Positions 20,837 to 28,852 of a stretch of 56,876 bases of DNA are shown piece after piece. The stretch's first letter is position 1. The number at the start of each line of letters is the position of its first letter. Source of the DNA: Petralouisia muris. GTDB taxonomy: Bacteria > Bacillota > Clostridia > Lachnospirales > Lachnospiraceae. Below the pieces are notes generated by a model that was given only the letters and a program-made list of their open reading frames with translations, ran no database searches and had not been told where the DNA came from. The stretch lies in the NCBI RefSeq assembly GCF_004793545.1, contig NZ_SRYA01000033.1, positions 1 through 56,876 of the forward strand, written 5' to 3'. Position numbers and translations under genes: made by a program.

Positions 20837-22621
20837 ATGCAGAAAACAAAAATACTTGCAGTGGCCCCCTATGAAGGGATGTCCAATATTCTGACGGAAC
20901 TTGCCCAGAAAAGAGATGATATTTCTTTGACGGTGCAGACGGGAGATCTGGATATCGGCAGGCAGATTGCGGTGCAGCTTGCCCATAAGAATTATGATGT
21001 AATTATCTCTCGGGGCGGAACGGCGGAACTGATTGAATCGGCCGTTGAGGTGCCTGTGATAGATATATCCATTTCTGTGTATGACGTGCTCCGCAGCATT
21101 AAACTTGCCGAAAATTACGGCGGAAAATTTGTGATCGCAGGTTTTTGCGGCATTACAAAATGCGCGGGGCTTTTGTGCGATCTGCTTCAATATGACATTG
21201 ATATTATAACTTTTAAAAGCACGGATGATGCGCTGCCGCTTCTGCGCCGGGCGCAGGAGGAAGGCTGCACGCTGGTTCTCTGTGACATGACAGGGGCAAA
21301 AGCTGCCAAGGAGCTTGGGATGAACTGCCATCTGATCCTTTCGGGAGCGGAAAGCATCGAAAATGCAATTAATGAAGCCGTTAAACTGGTGCGTTCCTCC
21401 AGCCATGTGCACAAACAGAAAGACTTATTTCAAACGCTTTTGACGGAGGAGGACAGGGAATTTCTAATCTATTCTCCGGCAGGCGCGCTTTGGTTTTCAA
21501 GTATTGCGGTAGATGAGATCCATATTTCTCTGATGGATTTTGTTGAGGATTCTTTAAGCATGCTTCGGAAGCATCCCAATCAGGCAGTGGCAAAGCAGAT
21601 TCGGAACGACATCTATTATTTGTCCAGCCGTCATCTGTTTTATGAAGAACAGAAATATACGGCCGTAATCATCCGCAGACAGCCTGCGCTGACCAAAGCG
21701 GAGGATCTGGGAATCCAGGTGACTAATTATGCATTAGAAGAAGTCAATGACTTTCTGCATTTTTACAATGGAACAGAGAAACTGGGGGATTTGCCGAGAA
21801 TCCTGAAGGAATACAGTAAAAGCCGTCTGCCGGTTCTGATTCTCGGCGAAACAGGAACCGGGAAGGACAGGGCGGCGGCCCTTATTTATGAACAGAGCAA
21901 TTACCGCCACGCTCCCCTGTTTACCATTGACTGCGGGCTTATGGGAGAACGCAAATGGCACCGGCTGTTAAATAGCGAAAACTCCCCGCTGAACGAGGTT
22001 GGAAGCGTGATTTACCTTAAAAATCCGGCCGCTCTTTCTGCGGAACAGCTTGACAGCTTGTTTACCTATGTCGTCCAGACAAGGCTTCCCTCCAGAAACC
22101 GCTTGATTGTATCCCTGATTGAAAATGGAAGCAACAGCTCTTCCGCCCGGATTGTGCGGCAGTTTATGGAGAATCAGCTGTCCTGCCTTACTCTTGCGCT
22201 TTTGCCGTTGCGGGAAAGACTGAAGGAGTTTCCGGGCATTACGGCCCTTTATATTCACCGTTTTAACATTGCCTTTGGAAAACAGATCATCGGTCTGGAC
22301 GTGGAGGCTATGGAGCAGATGACAGCTTACCGCTGGCCAAATAATTTGGATCAGCTTCAGCATGTGCTAAAAGAACTTGTAACCATTACAGAAACTCCGT
22401 ATATTTCCAGCAGCGACGTTACAGCAATTCTTCAGCAGGAACCAGGATTCGGCGCTGCTTCTGCCGGGGAATTTGACTTATCCGGAACTCTGGATGAGAT
22501 TAATTATCGGATTATCCGTCAGGCGTTGGCAGAGGAACAGGGGAATAAAGAAAAAACAGCCAGAAGACTTGGAATCAGCAGGAGTACGCTTTGGAGAATC
22601 CTTAAAAATCATACATTCTAA
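20837..22621 (+). CDS. PrpR N-domain, AAA+ and Fis-type HTH transcriptional regulator
   Basis: 594-aa regulator. Residues about 1-190 form a PrpR_N sensor domain (VDVIISRGGTAELIE-like segment YDVIISRGGTAELIE; VPVIDISISVYDVLRSI), a module that binds small acids in propionate-type regulators. A linker leads to an AAA+ domain with Walker A GETGTGKD near 340, but the usual GAFTGA sigma-54 loop is not seen: the place reads NSENSPLNEVGSVIYLKN. The C-terminus has a Fis-type helix-turn-helix (NKEKTARRLGISRSTLWRIL). AAGGAAGG precedes the ATG. Divergent from the acid-sugar operon, which it very likely controls through the sites at 20749-20798. Confidence 0.85.
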   Translation: MQKTKILAVAPYEGMSNILTELAQKRDDISLTVQTGDLDIGRQIAVQLAHKNYDVIISRGGTAELIESAVEVPVIDISISVYDVLRSIKLAENYGGKFVIAGFCGITKCAGLLCDLLQYDIDIITFKSTDDALPLLRRAQEEGCTLVLCDMTGAKAAKELGMNCHLILSGAESIENAINEAVKLVRSSSHVHKQKDLFQTLLTEEDREFLIYSPAGALWFSSIAVDEIHISLMDFVEDSLSMLRKHPNQAVAKQIRNDIYYLSSRHLFYEEQKYTAVIIRRQPALTKAEDLGIQVTNYALEEVNDFLHFYNGTEKLGDLPRILKEYSKSRLPVLILGETGTGKDRAAALIYEQSNYRHAPLFTIDCGLMGERKWHRLLNSENSPLNEVGSVIYLKNPAALSAEQLDSLFTYVVQTRLPSRNRLIVSLIENGSNSSSARIVRQFMENQLSCLTLALLPLRERLKEFPGITALYIHRFNIAFGKQIIGLDVEAMEQMTAYRWPNNLDQLQHVLKELVTITETPYISSSDVTAILQQEPGFGAASAGEFDLSGTLDEINYRIIRQALAEEQGNKEKTARRLGISRSTLWRILKNHTF

Positions 22622-22780
22622 TCTGTATCTGAAAATCAACTGTATTTTTAGAATCCGGCGGAATTATTACCCTTTATTATTTGACACACATCCCAGAAAC
22701 GGACTCCATTATTGACACTGTTTTTCCGAGATTTTCCGGTTTTTAGCGGGGCAGGATGAAAAAAAGAGCAGAGGGAATGA

Positions 22781-22798
22781 TTTTTCAAACACGCTCTA
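22781..22798. repeat. Repeat family 2, single arm
   Basis: TTTTTCAAACACGCTCTA, identical to 1270-1287 and 50721-50738. It lies between the PrpR-like gene and the MarR gene. No matching inverted left arm was found upstream. Confidence 0.6.
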
Positions 22799-22809
22799 GC
22801 ATACCGCAG

Positions 22810-22832
22810 TTTGATTGTGGTATAATATCAAA
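22810..22832 (+). promoter_or_regulatory. Extended -10 promoter inside a FabT-like inverted repeat
   Basis: TATAAT at 22821-22826 preceded by TGG (extended -10). It is flanked by TTTGAT (22810-22815) and ATCAAA (22827-22832). TTTGA / TCAAA half-sites resemble those of FabT-type MarR regulators, so the gene downstream may repress itself. Confidence 0.5.
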
Positions 22833-22860
22833 AAGCAATTGCATGTAAGGAGGTATCCCT

Positions 22861-23301
22861 GTGAAAAATTACAATACAATCAACGAAGTCCTGGTAAAAC
22901 TTTTCAATGAAATTATGGATATCGAAGAAAAAGCGATTATTACCGAAGAGTTCAAGGATATCTCCAATAATGACATGCATGTAATAGAAGCAATCGGAAA
23001 AGGGGAAGCCAAGAGCATGTCGGCAGTTGCAAAGCTTTTGTCAGTGACGGTTGGGACTCTGACCATTGCGATTAATAATCTTGTGAAAAAAGGTTATGTG
23101 AACCGGGTGCGCAGCGAGGAGGACCGAAGAGTGGTTTTGATCTCTCTTTTAAAAAAAGGAGAGAAGGCTTATGACCATCATGAGAAATTTCATGACGAAA
23201 TGGTGCAGGCAACCTTAAAGGGATTGAATGAGGATCAGGTGGAAGTGCTGGTGCAGGCACTGCAGAATCTGAGCGGATTTTTCAAGGGGTATGGGAAATG
23301 A
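22861..23301 (+). CDS. MarR family winged-helix regulator, FabT-like
   Basis: 146 aa, normal MarR length. Central winged helix: MSAVAKLLSVTVGTLTIAINNLVKKGYVNRVRSEEDRR, with the DNA wing at RSEEDRR. The N-terminus (EEKAIITEEFKDISNNDMHVIEAIG) is like regulators that head clostridial fatty-acid synthesis (fab) clusters. Starts with GTG after AAGGAGG at an 8-nt spacing. No fab gene follows: after 20 bp comes a promoter with an inverted repeat and then gene-free AT-rich DNA. Either the regulator acts in trans or its partner genes were lost. The FabT assignment is from memory of family sequences. Confidence 0.8.
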   Translation: MKNYNTINEVLVKLFNEIMDIEEKAIITEEFKDISNNDMHVIEAIGKGEAKSMSAVAKLLSVTVGTLTIAINNLVKKGYVNRVRSEEDRRVVLISLLKKGEKAYDHHEKFHDEMVQATLKGLNEDQVEVLVQALQNLSGFFKGYGK

Positions 23302-23320
23302 AAATAAATAAAAATTTTTA

Positions 23321-23349
23321 TTGACGTACGTATTAACGTACGCTATAAT
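23321..23349 (+). promoter_or_regulatory. Near-consensus promoter with overlapping inverted repeat, no gene attached
   Basis: TTGACG (23321-23326), exactly 17 bp, TATAAT (23344-23349). The spacer contains CGTACGT-ATTA-ACGTACG (23325-23342), an operator-like inverted repeat. The next gene begins 330 bp downstream (a toxin-antitoxin pair), so this controlled promoter appears stranded. Confidence 0.7.
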
Positions 23350-23678
23350 AAATAAGACATATAAAATCTCGTCATTACAGATAAAGTATAAGATATTTAC
23401 TCATTGATTGATAAAGATGAATATCATAAGTTAATATTTATGAATTTTATACAACAATAAAATAGTTACACATTTAGATGAAAGACTAAATATGATAATG
23501 TGATTGGAAACATATTCTTATATTTATTTGCTGAAATGTTTGGTAATAATAGAATCTATATCCAGAATAATATTATGTTGTCCTACAATACTTATACAAG
23601 AATGAACGAGAGATAATCAATACACAAAGGAACTATATAAAAATTACACGTTTAGAAATTAGAAAAGGAGATTTTATA
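23350..23678. other. Gene-free AT-rich region
   Basis: About 330 bp with very high A+T and no open frame with a ribosome site except the antitoxin start at its end (GAAAAGGAG at 23660-23668). It contains GAAACATATTCTT near 23508, which recurs near 24425 on the other side of the toxin-antitoxin pair. Nothing else is recognised. Confidence 0.6.
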
Positions 23679-23927
23679 ATGTCAACTATTAATATTACAA
23701 CAGCAAGAAAGGATCTTTATAATCTGGTAGAGAACGTAAATCTTTACAGTGAACCTGCATTGATTGTTGGAAAGAGAGGCAATGCGGTTCTTCTATCAGA
23801 GGACGATTGGAATGCAATACAGGAAACACTATATTTGAATTCCATTGAAGGTATGGCAGAATCTATACTTAATGGGGCGAAAACTCCTGTGGAAGATTGC
23901 ATTTCGGAAGATATGGTGGAATGGTAA
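23679..23927 (+). CDS. yefM: Type II antitoxin, Phd/YefM family
   Basis: 82-aa antitoxin. The N-terminal half is the DNA-binding Phd/YefM fold (MSTINITTARKDLYNLVENV; later PALIVGKRGNAVLLSEDDWNAIQETLYL), the C-terminal third (GMAESILNGAKTPVEDCISE) is the toxin-wrapping tail. It would neutralise the adjacent YoeB-like RNase and repress the operon. Strong AAAAGGAG ribosome site 10 nt before ATG. The toxin starts directly after its TAA. Confidence 0.92.
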   Translation: MSTINITTARKDLYNLVENVNLYSEPALIVGKRGNAVLLSEDDWNAIQETLYLNSIEGMAESILNGAKTPVEDCISEDMVEW

Positions 23928-24224
23928 GTGTATAAAATTATTTATGAAAAACAAGCTGTAAAAGATTTGGAAAAATTAAAGGCTTTCAATCTTTCACAAA
24001 AAGCAAAACATCTTGTGGATATTATCAGGGAAAATCCGTATCAGAGGCCGCCAAGATATGAAAAGCTGGTTGGAAATCTGGAAGGATTGTATTCCAGAAG
24101 AATTAATATACAACATCGTCTTGTTTATCAGATTTACAATACTCCTGTTACAATTGATGATATTTTCTATGAAGGAACTATTAAAATAATTCGTATGTGG
24201 ACGCATTATGAAAAAGTGGAATAG
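23928..24224 (+). CDS. yoeB: Type II toxin, YoeB/Txe family mRNA interferase
   Basis: 98 aa, RelE-superfamily ribosome-dependent endoribonuclease. Typical residues are present: EKQAVKDLEKLKAFN, NPYQRPPRYEKLVGNLEGLYSRRINIQHRLVYQI (Glu, Arg and His of the active surface) and the end IIRMWTHYE. Start is a GTG immediately after the antitoxin TAA, giving tight coupling and lower toxin output. The gene looks intact. The pair lies in the AT-rich accessory region. Confidence 0.93.
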   Translation: MYKIIYEKQAVKDLEKLKAFNLSQKAKHLVDIIRENPYQRPPRYEKLVGNLEGLYSRRINIQHRLVYQIYNTPVTIDDIFYEGTIKIIRMWTHYEKVE

Positions 24225-24543
24225 AATCATTTAGTTATCAATTGTAAGTATTTAAAGTAATATTTAGAATTATAAAGAAAGATTTTATTAAAGTAATTTT
24301 AATAAATTTTTCATAGATTAAGCTAAAATTACAAAAGAAAGAACGAAATAGTTGGTTAATTATTTTCAGCAGATAAAAAATAATTAAGTGTATTAATTAT
24401 CGAAATATCTAATATCAAGTGTATTGAAACATATTCTTATTCTCCCAATGATTTGCTGTTTTTCTTGGAATAATAAAAACAGCAAATCATTTGGTTTATG
24501 GACACATATATGAAAGATATGTTTTTTCACGGAAAGGAATCAA
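24225..24543. other. AT-rich spacer with a strong hairpin
   Basis: About 320 bp without a supported gene. Its main feature is the family 1 hairpin repeat at 24415-24510, just before the DUF1810 gene. A frame open from 24498 runs out of phase with that gene and has no support. Confidence 0.55.
24415..24510. repeat. Intergenic hairpin repeat, family 1 copy B
   Basis: Perfect 17-bp arms AATGATTTGCTGTTTTT (24447-24463) and AAAAACAGCAAATCATT (24475-24491) with an 11-nt loop. Outer sequence (TCAAG, CTTATTCTCC before; TGGTTTATGG after) resembles copy A at 121-205. It could also act as a terminator for the toxin gene. Confidence 0.6.
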
Positions 24544-24969
24544 ATGAAAGAAGGATTAAAACGTTTTCTAACTGCACAACAGAGTTCCTATCCTACAGCT
24601 TTGCAGGAAATACAAAACGGACAAAAAAGAAGCCATTGGATGTGGTTTATTTTTCCCCAGATTGCAGGACTTGGATACAGCGAAATGGCTCAATATTATG
24701 CAATCAAAGACATGGAAGAGGCAAAGGAATACCTGAAAAATGAGGTCTTACGGCGCCGTCTGCTTGAAATTTCCCAGGCTCTTCTGGAAACGGAATCGGA
24801 TGATGCCGCTTATGTGATGGGATGGCCGGATGATATGAAGCTGAAATCTTCCATGACTTTGTTTTTGCTGGCGGAGCCGGAATGTAAGACGTTTCAGAAG
24901 GTGCTGGATAAATTTTTTCATGGAGAGACAGATCAGAAAACGGAAGAGATTTTGACAGGCCAGAAATGA
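24544..24969 (+). CDS. DUF1810 family protein
   Basis: 141-aa cytoplasmic protein of a widespread uncharacterised family. Family hallmarks: RFLTAQQSSYPTALQEIQNG, KRSHWMWFIFPQIAGLGYSE, and YAIKDMEEAKEYLKN. No membrane segment or known catalytic motif. The length matches the family. AAAGGAATCA precedes the ATG. Function unknown; homologues are often scattered in accessory regions. Its neighbours, DUF4869 and a P-loop gene, follow after 16 bp and may be co-transcribed. Confidence 0.85.
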   Translation: MKEGLKRFLTAQQSSYPTALQEIQNGQKRSHWMWFIFPQIAGLGYSEMAQYYAIKDMEEAKEYLKNEVLRRRLLEISQALLETESDDAAYVMGWPDDMKLKSSMTLFLLAEPECKTFQKVLDKFFHGETDQKTEEILTGQK

Positions 24970-24985
24970 AGGAGAACGGAAATAT

Positions 24986-25423
24986 ATGTTAAGTATTTAT
25001 TACGGAGATATGCCGGAAGCTGTTTTTAATACAGCGGTATATTTTAAAAATGTTTATGAAGATGCATGGATTACAGATCCCTTTTCGAAGAAAATGATAT
25101 TGGATGTTGATAAATCTGTTGTACTAGGTGAGGCTGTAATAGACAGTCCGGTTTTAGGAAAAATCGCGCCTGTTAGTTTATCGGGAGGGGTAAAAACTTT
25201 GATTCTGATACAAAATGAACCCCAGACAATTTTTAATGCATCTACTTGTGGGGATAATTGTGCAAAGTGGATATTAGAAATTGGGAAACGGCAGGATATA
25301 ACAATTAATTTACGTCATCTTCTTGATTTTGGAGAAGGCTCTTTTGACATCTGCATTTTAAATACCGGGAAAATCGTTCATAGTATGAAAGAATTGGTCC
25401 CGATTGCCGGAATTTATGTTTAA
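24986..25423 (+). CDS. DUF4869 family protein
   Basis: 145 aa, cytoplasmic, function unknown. Recognised by the start SIYYGDMPEAVFNTAVYFKN, then VLGEAVIDSPVLGKIAP, FNASTCGDNCAKWILEIGK and the end VHSMKELVPIAGIYV. The two close Cys in STCGDNC could bind metal or form a disulphide, but that is speculation. GGAGAACGG precedes the ATG. The P-loop gene starts 12 bp later; in my recollection these two are frequent neighbours in Lachnospiraceae, suggesting they form a functional pair. Confidence 0.8.
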   Translation: MLSIYYGDMPEAVFNTAVYFKNVYEDAWITDPFSKKMILDVDKSVVLGEAVIDSPVLGKIAPVSLSGGVKTLILIQNEPQTIFNASTCGDNCAKWILEIGKRQDITINLRHLLDFGEGSFDICILNTGKIVHSMKELVPIAGIYV

Positions 25424-25435
25424 GGGGTGTTAATA

Positions 25436-26410
25436 ATGAGAGGTACCTATAGAATTATAATACAAAATAAACGTGTTCGGTATGATTTTGTAATTCGCAG
25501 GAATCTTACGGTGATCCGTGGTGACAGTGCTACGGGAAAAACTACGCTTATAGAAATGGTAAGAGAATATTATGAAAATGGTGCAGAAAGCGGGATAAAG
25601 CTGAATTGTGAAAGACAATGTGCGGTACTTTCAGGAAATAAGTGGGAACAAAATCTTGCTTTTTTAAAGGAGAGTATTGTATTTATAGATGAAGGAAACA
25701 AATTTGTCCTTACAGATGAATTTGCGTCATTAATTCAGAGAACAGATAATTATTATGTGATTGTAACAAGAGATGGCATTCCCTCTTTGCCCTATAGTAT
25801 AGAGGAAATTTATGGGATACAGAGTTCTGGAAAATATGGTACATTAAGGCAGACATACCATGAATTTTATCATTTGTATCCTGCAGAAAATCTGACAGGA
25901 GAGGTATTACCAAACATAGTTATTGTAGAGGATTCTAATTCAGGATACCAATTTTTTAGAAATGCACTTGGAAATACAGAGATTGAATGCATCAGTGCAG
26001 GAGGCAAATCTAATATATTTTTAAAAGTTGTGGAAAGACTGGAAACGTTATCCTACAGTCAAATTTTGGTAATTGCAGACGGTGCTGCTTTTGGCGCTGA
26101 AATGGAAAAAATGATACGTTTAATAAAAGATCACAGAGAAATTAACCTGTATTTACCAGAATCATTTGAATAGCTGATTTTAAGCTCTAGCGTGCTTGAA
26201 AGGAATGAACTGGCAGAAATATTGGCTAATCCGGCTGACCATATTGAAAGTCAAAAATATTTTAGCTGGGAACAGTTCTTTACATTTTTATTAACAGACA
26301 GGACAAAAGGCACATATTTAAAATATTCCAAAAAAAAGCTGAATATTTCATATTTAAACAAGAAAGTGAAGGAAAAAATTTTAAAGACAATAGAAGGCAT
26401 AAAATTTTAA
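25436..26410 (+). pseudogene. P-loop NTPase partner of DUF4869, interrupted by an in-frame TAG
   Basis: Start ATG at 25436 after AAGGGG. The N-terminal P-loop is GDSATGKTTLIE (near residue 32) and a Walker B-like strand is SIVFIDEGNKF, so an NTP-binding protein. The frame is stopped by TAG at 26171-26173 after YLPESFE, but the same frame continues with LILSSSVLERNELAEILANP and SWEQFFTFLLTDRTKGTYLK to a TAA at 26410. The residue expected after PESFE in relatives is, from memory, Trp; TGG to TAG is one change. The first 245 residues may still be made; the gene is probably inactivated by a recent mutation. Confidence 0.7.
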
Positions 26411-26485
26411 CCAAAAATGCAGAATCCGAAAAGGCAGAGTATGGCTCTCTTTCTATTCGTCAAGCAAAAAGGAGAATAAGGTACA

Positions 26486-27406
26486 TTGGTTTTAGAGTAA
26501 ATAAAATTCTATTGGCGTTCAAAATTTAATATCATTTTAATTCTTCTCCCAATTTTGGGCATACTGCCCAGTCTTTGGAGTGATTATGCAGAAAAGCAGG
26601 AATTTGTTCAGGCTTTAAGCCAAGCTGTTTCGGACTCTGATGTAGAATATTTAACCATGATGTCGGAAAGTTTTACCGGATTATATTCTTTTGAACGGCT
26701 GTTTTACTTAAACATGCCTTTTTTCCTGCTGTTTTGGATGATTTTAATCATTGGCATGGGGATACATATCGGCGGACAGACATTTTGGACATTGCAGTCA
26801 GGTTATGGCAATTTCTTGATGACACGAATGAAATATAAGGATTATATGAGAAAAACAATATTGGCCCAATTGATATATCTGTTTACTTTTTGCTGCTGCA
26901 TTTTTATGATAGTATTTATTGTTTTTTTATTTTGGAGCGGCGGAGGGTTTCACGTTCCATATATTTCTTCGCTGCGTGAAGTGGGACAGGAATATGGGCC
27001 GGTAACAGATATCAGTATTGCCCGATATCTTTTCACACTTCTGGGATTCGTCCTGTATTCTATCATTTGCATGATACCGCTGATTATTATTTCATCACTT
27101 AGTTCGGTTTTTCTTAAGAATAAATTTGTCATACAATTTTTACCTGTTATGATTCTGGTAGGTGGATATATGTTTGGATTTTTGTTGGGAAATATTAATC
27201 GAACATTGAGTAATATTGTGCGCCATTTTATTTTTGAACATGCGCTGACGAATTTGGGGGCGCTGATTTCTCCGAATATTGTTCCGGTAGAAGGCTCTCC
27301 AATGGACTCTGTTGTTTATGTAATTCTTTATCCGCTTACGCTGATAGTCGTGTCCTTTATTTTATACCTGAAAAATGTCAGACGCATGGAGGATTATCTG
27401 TTATGA
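26486..27406 (+). pseudogene. ABC-2 type permease with a nonsense codon near its start
   Basis: Membrane subunit of an ABC exporter, about 300 aa. A plausible TTG start (26486) after AAAAAGGAG runs only four codons to TAA (26498-26500), yet the frame beyond encodes a normal basic-then-hydrophobic first helix (FYWRSKFNIILILLPILGIL). The next possible start, TTG at 26555, lies after that helix. The rest is intact: an extracytoplasmic loop (residues about 15-50) then five or so helices. The gene overlaps the next one by four bases (ATGA). It may be dead, or be translated poorly from a non-standard codon such as the ATA after the stop. Confidence 0.6.
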
Positions 27407-28098
27407 GTACCGCTTTATGGAAGGATGGCAAGGTGATCCGATTTATAAAATTGTTCCTGTGTATCCTGTTATTCCATCTTATAGTTGTAAATGAAACGGA
27501 TAACACTCTCCTGAGCTTTGAATTTTTGATACAGGGAACAATTATTAATCCGCTGGATGGAACGATGGAATTTATGCTGTATCATTATATGCTGAACCTT
27601 GGGCTTACAATTCTGCTTCTTGCGGCAGTTCTCCAGGCAGTTTCGCAAATATTTGAGATGAGCGATTATATTATCACCCGCTGCGGAAAATCAAAGTTTA
27701 AGGTTGTATTGCTGACAGCAGCCTTAAAAGAAATTTTTAAGATATTGGCAATCAAACAGGTTATTTACACAGCTTATTTTGTATACACGGGAGAAATTAC
27801 GTTCTTCTATCTTTATGACATGGGTTCAACTTTTTTTACCCTGCTGATGTTTGCCCAGTGTTTTATCCTGTTAAAGCTGCTTGGAGCCAAATATAAGGTT
27901 CCCTTATTTGTGATTGCCGGAATAAACATGATCAGCCAAATGTTATCCTATGAAAATCATGTGTTTTTGATGATTGTGATTGCTTCCTGTCAGTGGCAGT
28001 CTTACTGGATGGTAAACATCATGGGAAAAGCAGCGGTGATCCTTGTACTTAGCGGCATGATATATTTACGAAAGGATTTTGATGCGCTCATGAACTAA
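27403..28098 (+). CDS. Membrane protein, second permease-like subunit of an ABC exporter
   Basis: 231 aa, about six hydrophobic helices (FIKLFLCILLFHLIVV at the N-terminus; LTILLLAAVLQAVSQIF; TFFYLYDMGSTFFTLLMFAQCFILL). No enzymatic motif. It starts on ATGA overlapping the previous permease and is followed after 93 bp by an ATPase gene, an arrangement seen in small bacteriocin-immunity or antimicrobial-peptide exporters. The family is not recognised beyond that. Its neighbour permease seems damaged, which may leave this subunit without a partner. Confidence 0.75.
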   Translation: MSTALWKDGKVIRFIKLFLCILLFHLIVVNETDNTLLSFEFLIQGTIINPLDGTMEFMLYHYMLNLGLTILLLAAVLQAVSQIFEMSDYIITRCGKSKFKVVLLTAALKEIFKILAIKQVIYTAYFVYTGEITFFYLYDMGSTFFTLLMFAQCFILLKLLGAKYKVPLFVIAGINMISQMLSYENHVFLMIVIASCQWQSYWMVNIMGKAAVILVLSGMIYLRKDFDALMN

Positions 28099-28191
28099 GT
28101 TTTTGCCAATAGGTTCCTGCCCCTTCAAGAAAGGCTCAAATTATCTGGCAAATAGTATGTTCTTGCGTATAGAAAGTTAGGAGTAAAACGG

Positions 28192-28788
28192 ATGATAAAA
28201 TTAATTGGAGTAACGAAACAATTAAAAAACAGGATTGTTCTGGATGATATATCCGTAACCTTTGAAAAGGGAAAACTTTATTTGCTTCGGGGACACAATG
28301 GTTCCGGAAAAACGATGCTTTTGAGACTGCTGTGTGATTTGATCGCGCCCACCAGGGGCACTGTTGAAAAGCCGGAATATAGCTATGGAGTTATGATTGA
28401 AACGCCTAATTTTGCGCTTCATGAAACCGCAAGGCAGAATCTGAAATTCCTTGCTTCCATTCAGAAAAAAATTGGTATGAAAGAAATTGAGAAATGTTTA
28501 GAGGAAGTTCATTTACTGGATGAAATCGACAATAAAGTAAAGAATTATTCTCTGGGCATGAAGCAAAGATTGGGATTTTGCCAGGCAGTGATGGAAAACC
28601 CAGATGTTTTGCTCCTGGATGAGCCTTTTAATGCATTGGATGATGAGCATTTCCATTTGATACTGCAGCGTATCTTAGGCATGAAAAAAGATAAGACGAT
28701 TGTCATTGCAGCACACGGGTTTGATACGGAAAAGCACCCTGTGTTTGATCAGGTGATTACCTTGAACAATGGAAAAATACACCCGTAA
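28192..28788 (+). CDS. ABC transporter ATP-binding protein
   Basis: 198-aa ATPase subunit, short for the family but complete: Walker A GHNGSGKT near 37, Q-loop region MIETPNF, signature YSLGMKQRLGFCQA, Walker B DVLLLDEPFNALDD and switch His in IAAHGFD. It powers the two preceding membrane proteins. The abrupt end after the H-loop (ITLNNGKIHP) is typical of small immunity-type exporters. TAGGAG lies 8 nt before the ATG. It ends at a bidirectional terminator shared with mgtE. The substrate may be a peptide antibiotic, inferred only from architecture. Confidence 0.9.
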   Translation: MIKLIGVTKQLKNRIVLDDISVTFEKGKLYLLRGHNGSGKTMLLRLLCDLIAPTRGTVEKPEYSYGVMIETPNFALHETARQNLKFLASIQKKIGMKEIEKCLEEVHLLDEIDNKVKNYSLGMKQRLGFCQAVMENPDVLLLDEPFNALDDEHFHLILQRILGMKKDKTIVIAAHGFDTEKHPVFDQVITLNNGKIHP

Positions 28789-28796
28789 GGTAAAAG

Positions 28797-28835
28797 AAGA
28801 GCCGAACCTGAAGCAGCAGGAATACGGCTCTTTTT
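28797..28835. terminator. Shared terminator between ABC ATPase and mgtE
   Basis: AAGAGCCG (28797-28804) and CGGCTCTT (28825-28832) with a 20-nt loop, followed by T on the plus strand and preceded by A-rich DNA on the other side. It sits between convergent genes, 8 bp after the ATPase stop and 21 bp after the mgtE stop on the opposite strand. Confidence 0.75.
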
Positions 28836-28852
28836 ACATACCATTACGGATT

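Noticed and set aside
20789-21412. 207-codon minus-strand frame opposite the PrpR-like gene
   Set aside because: Antisense to PrpR_N coding sequence and rich in His/Phe, typical of shadow frames.
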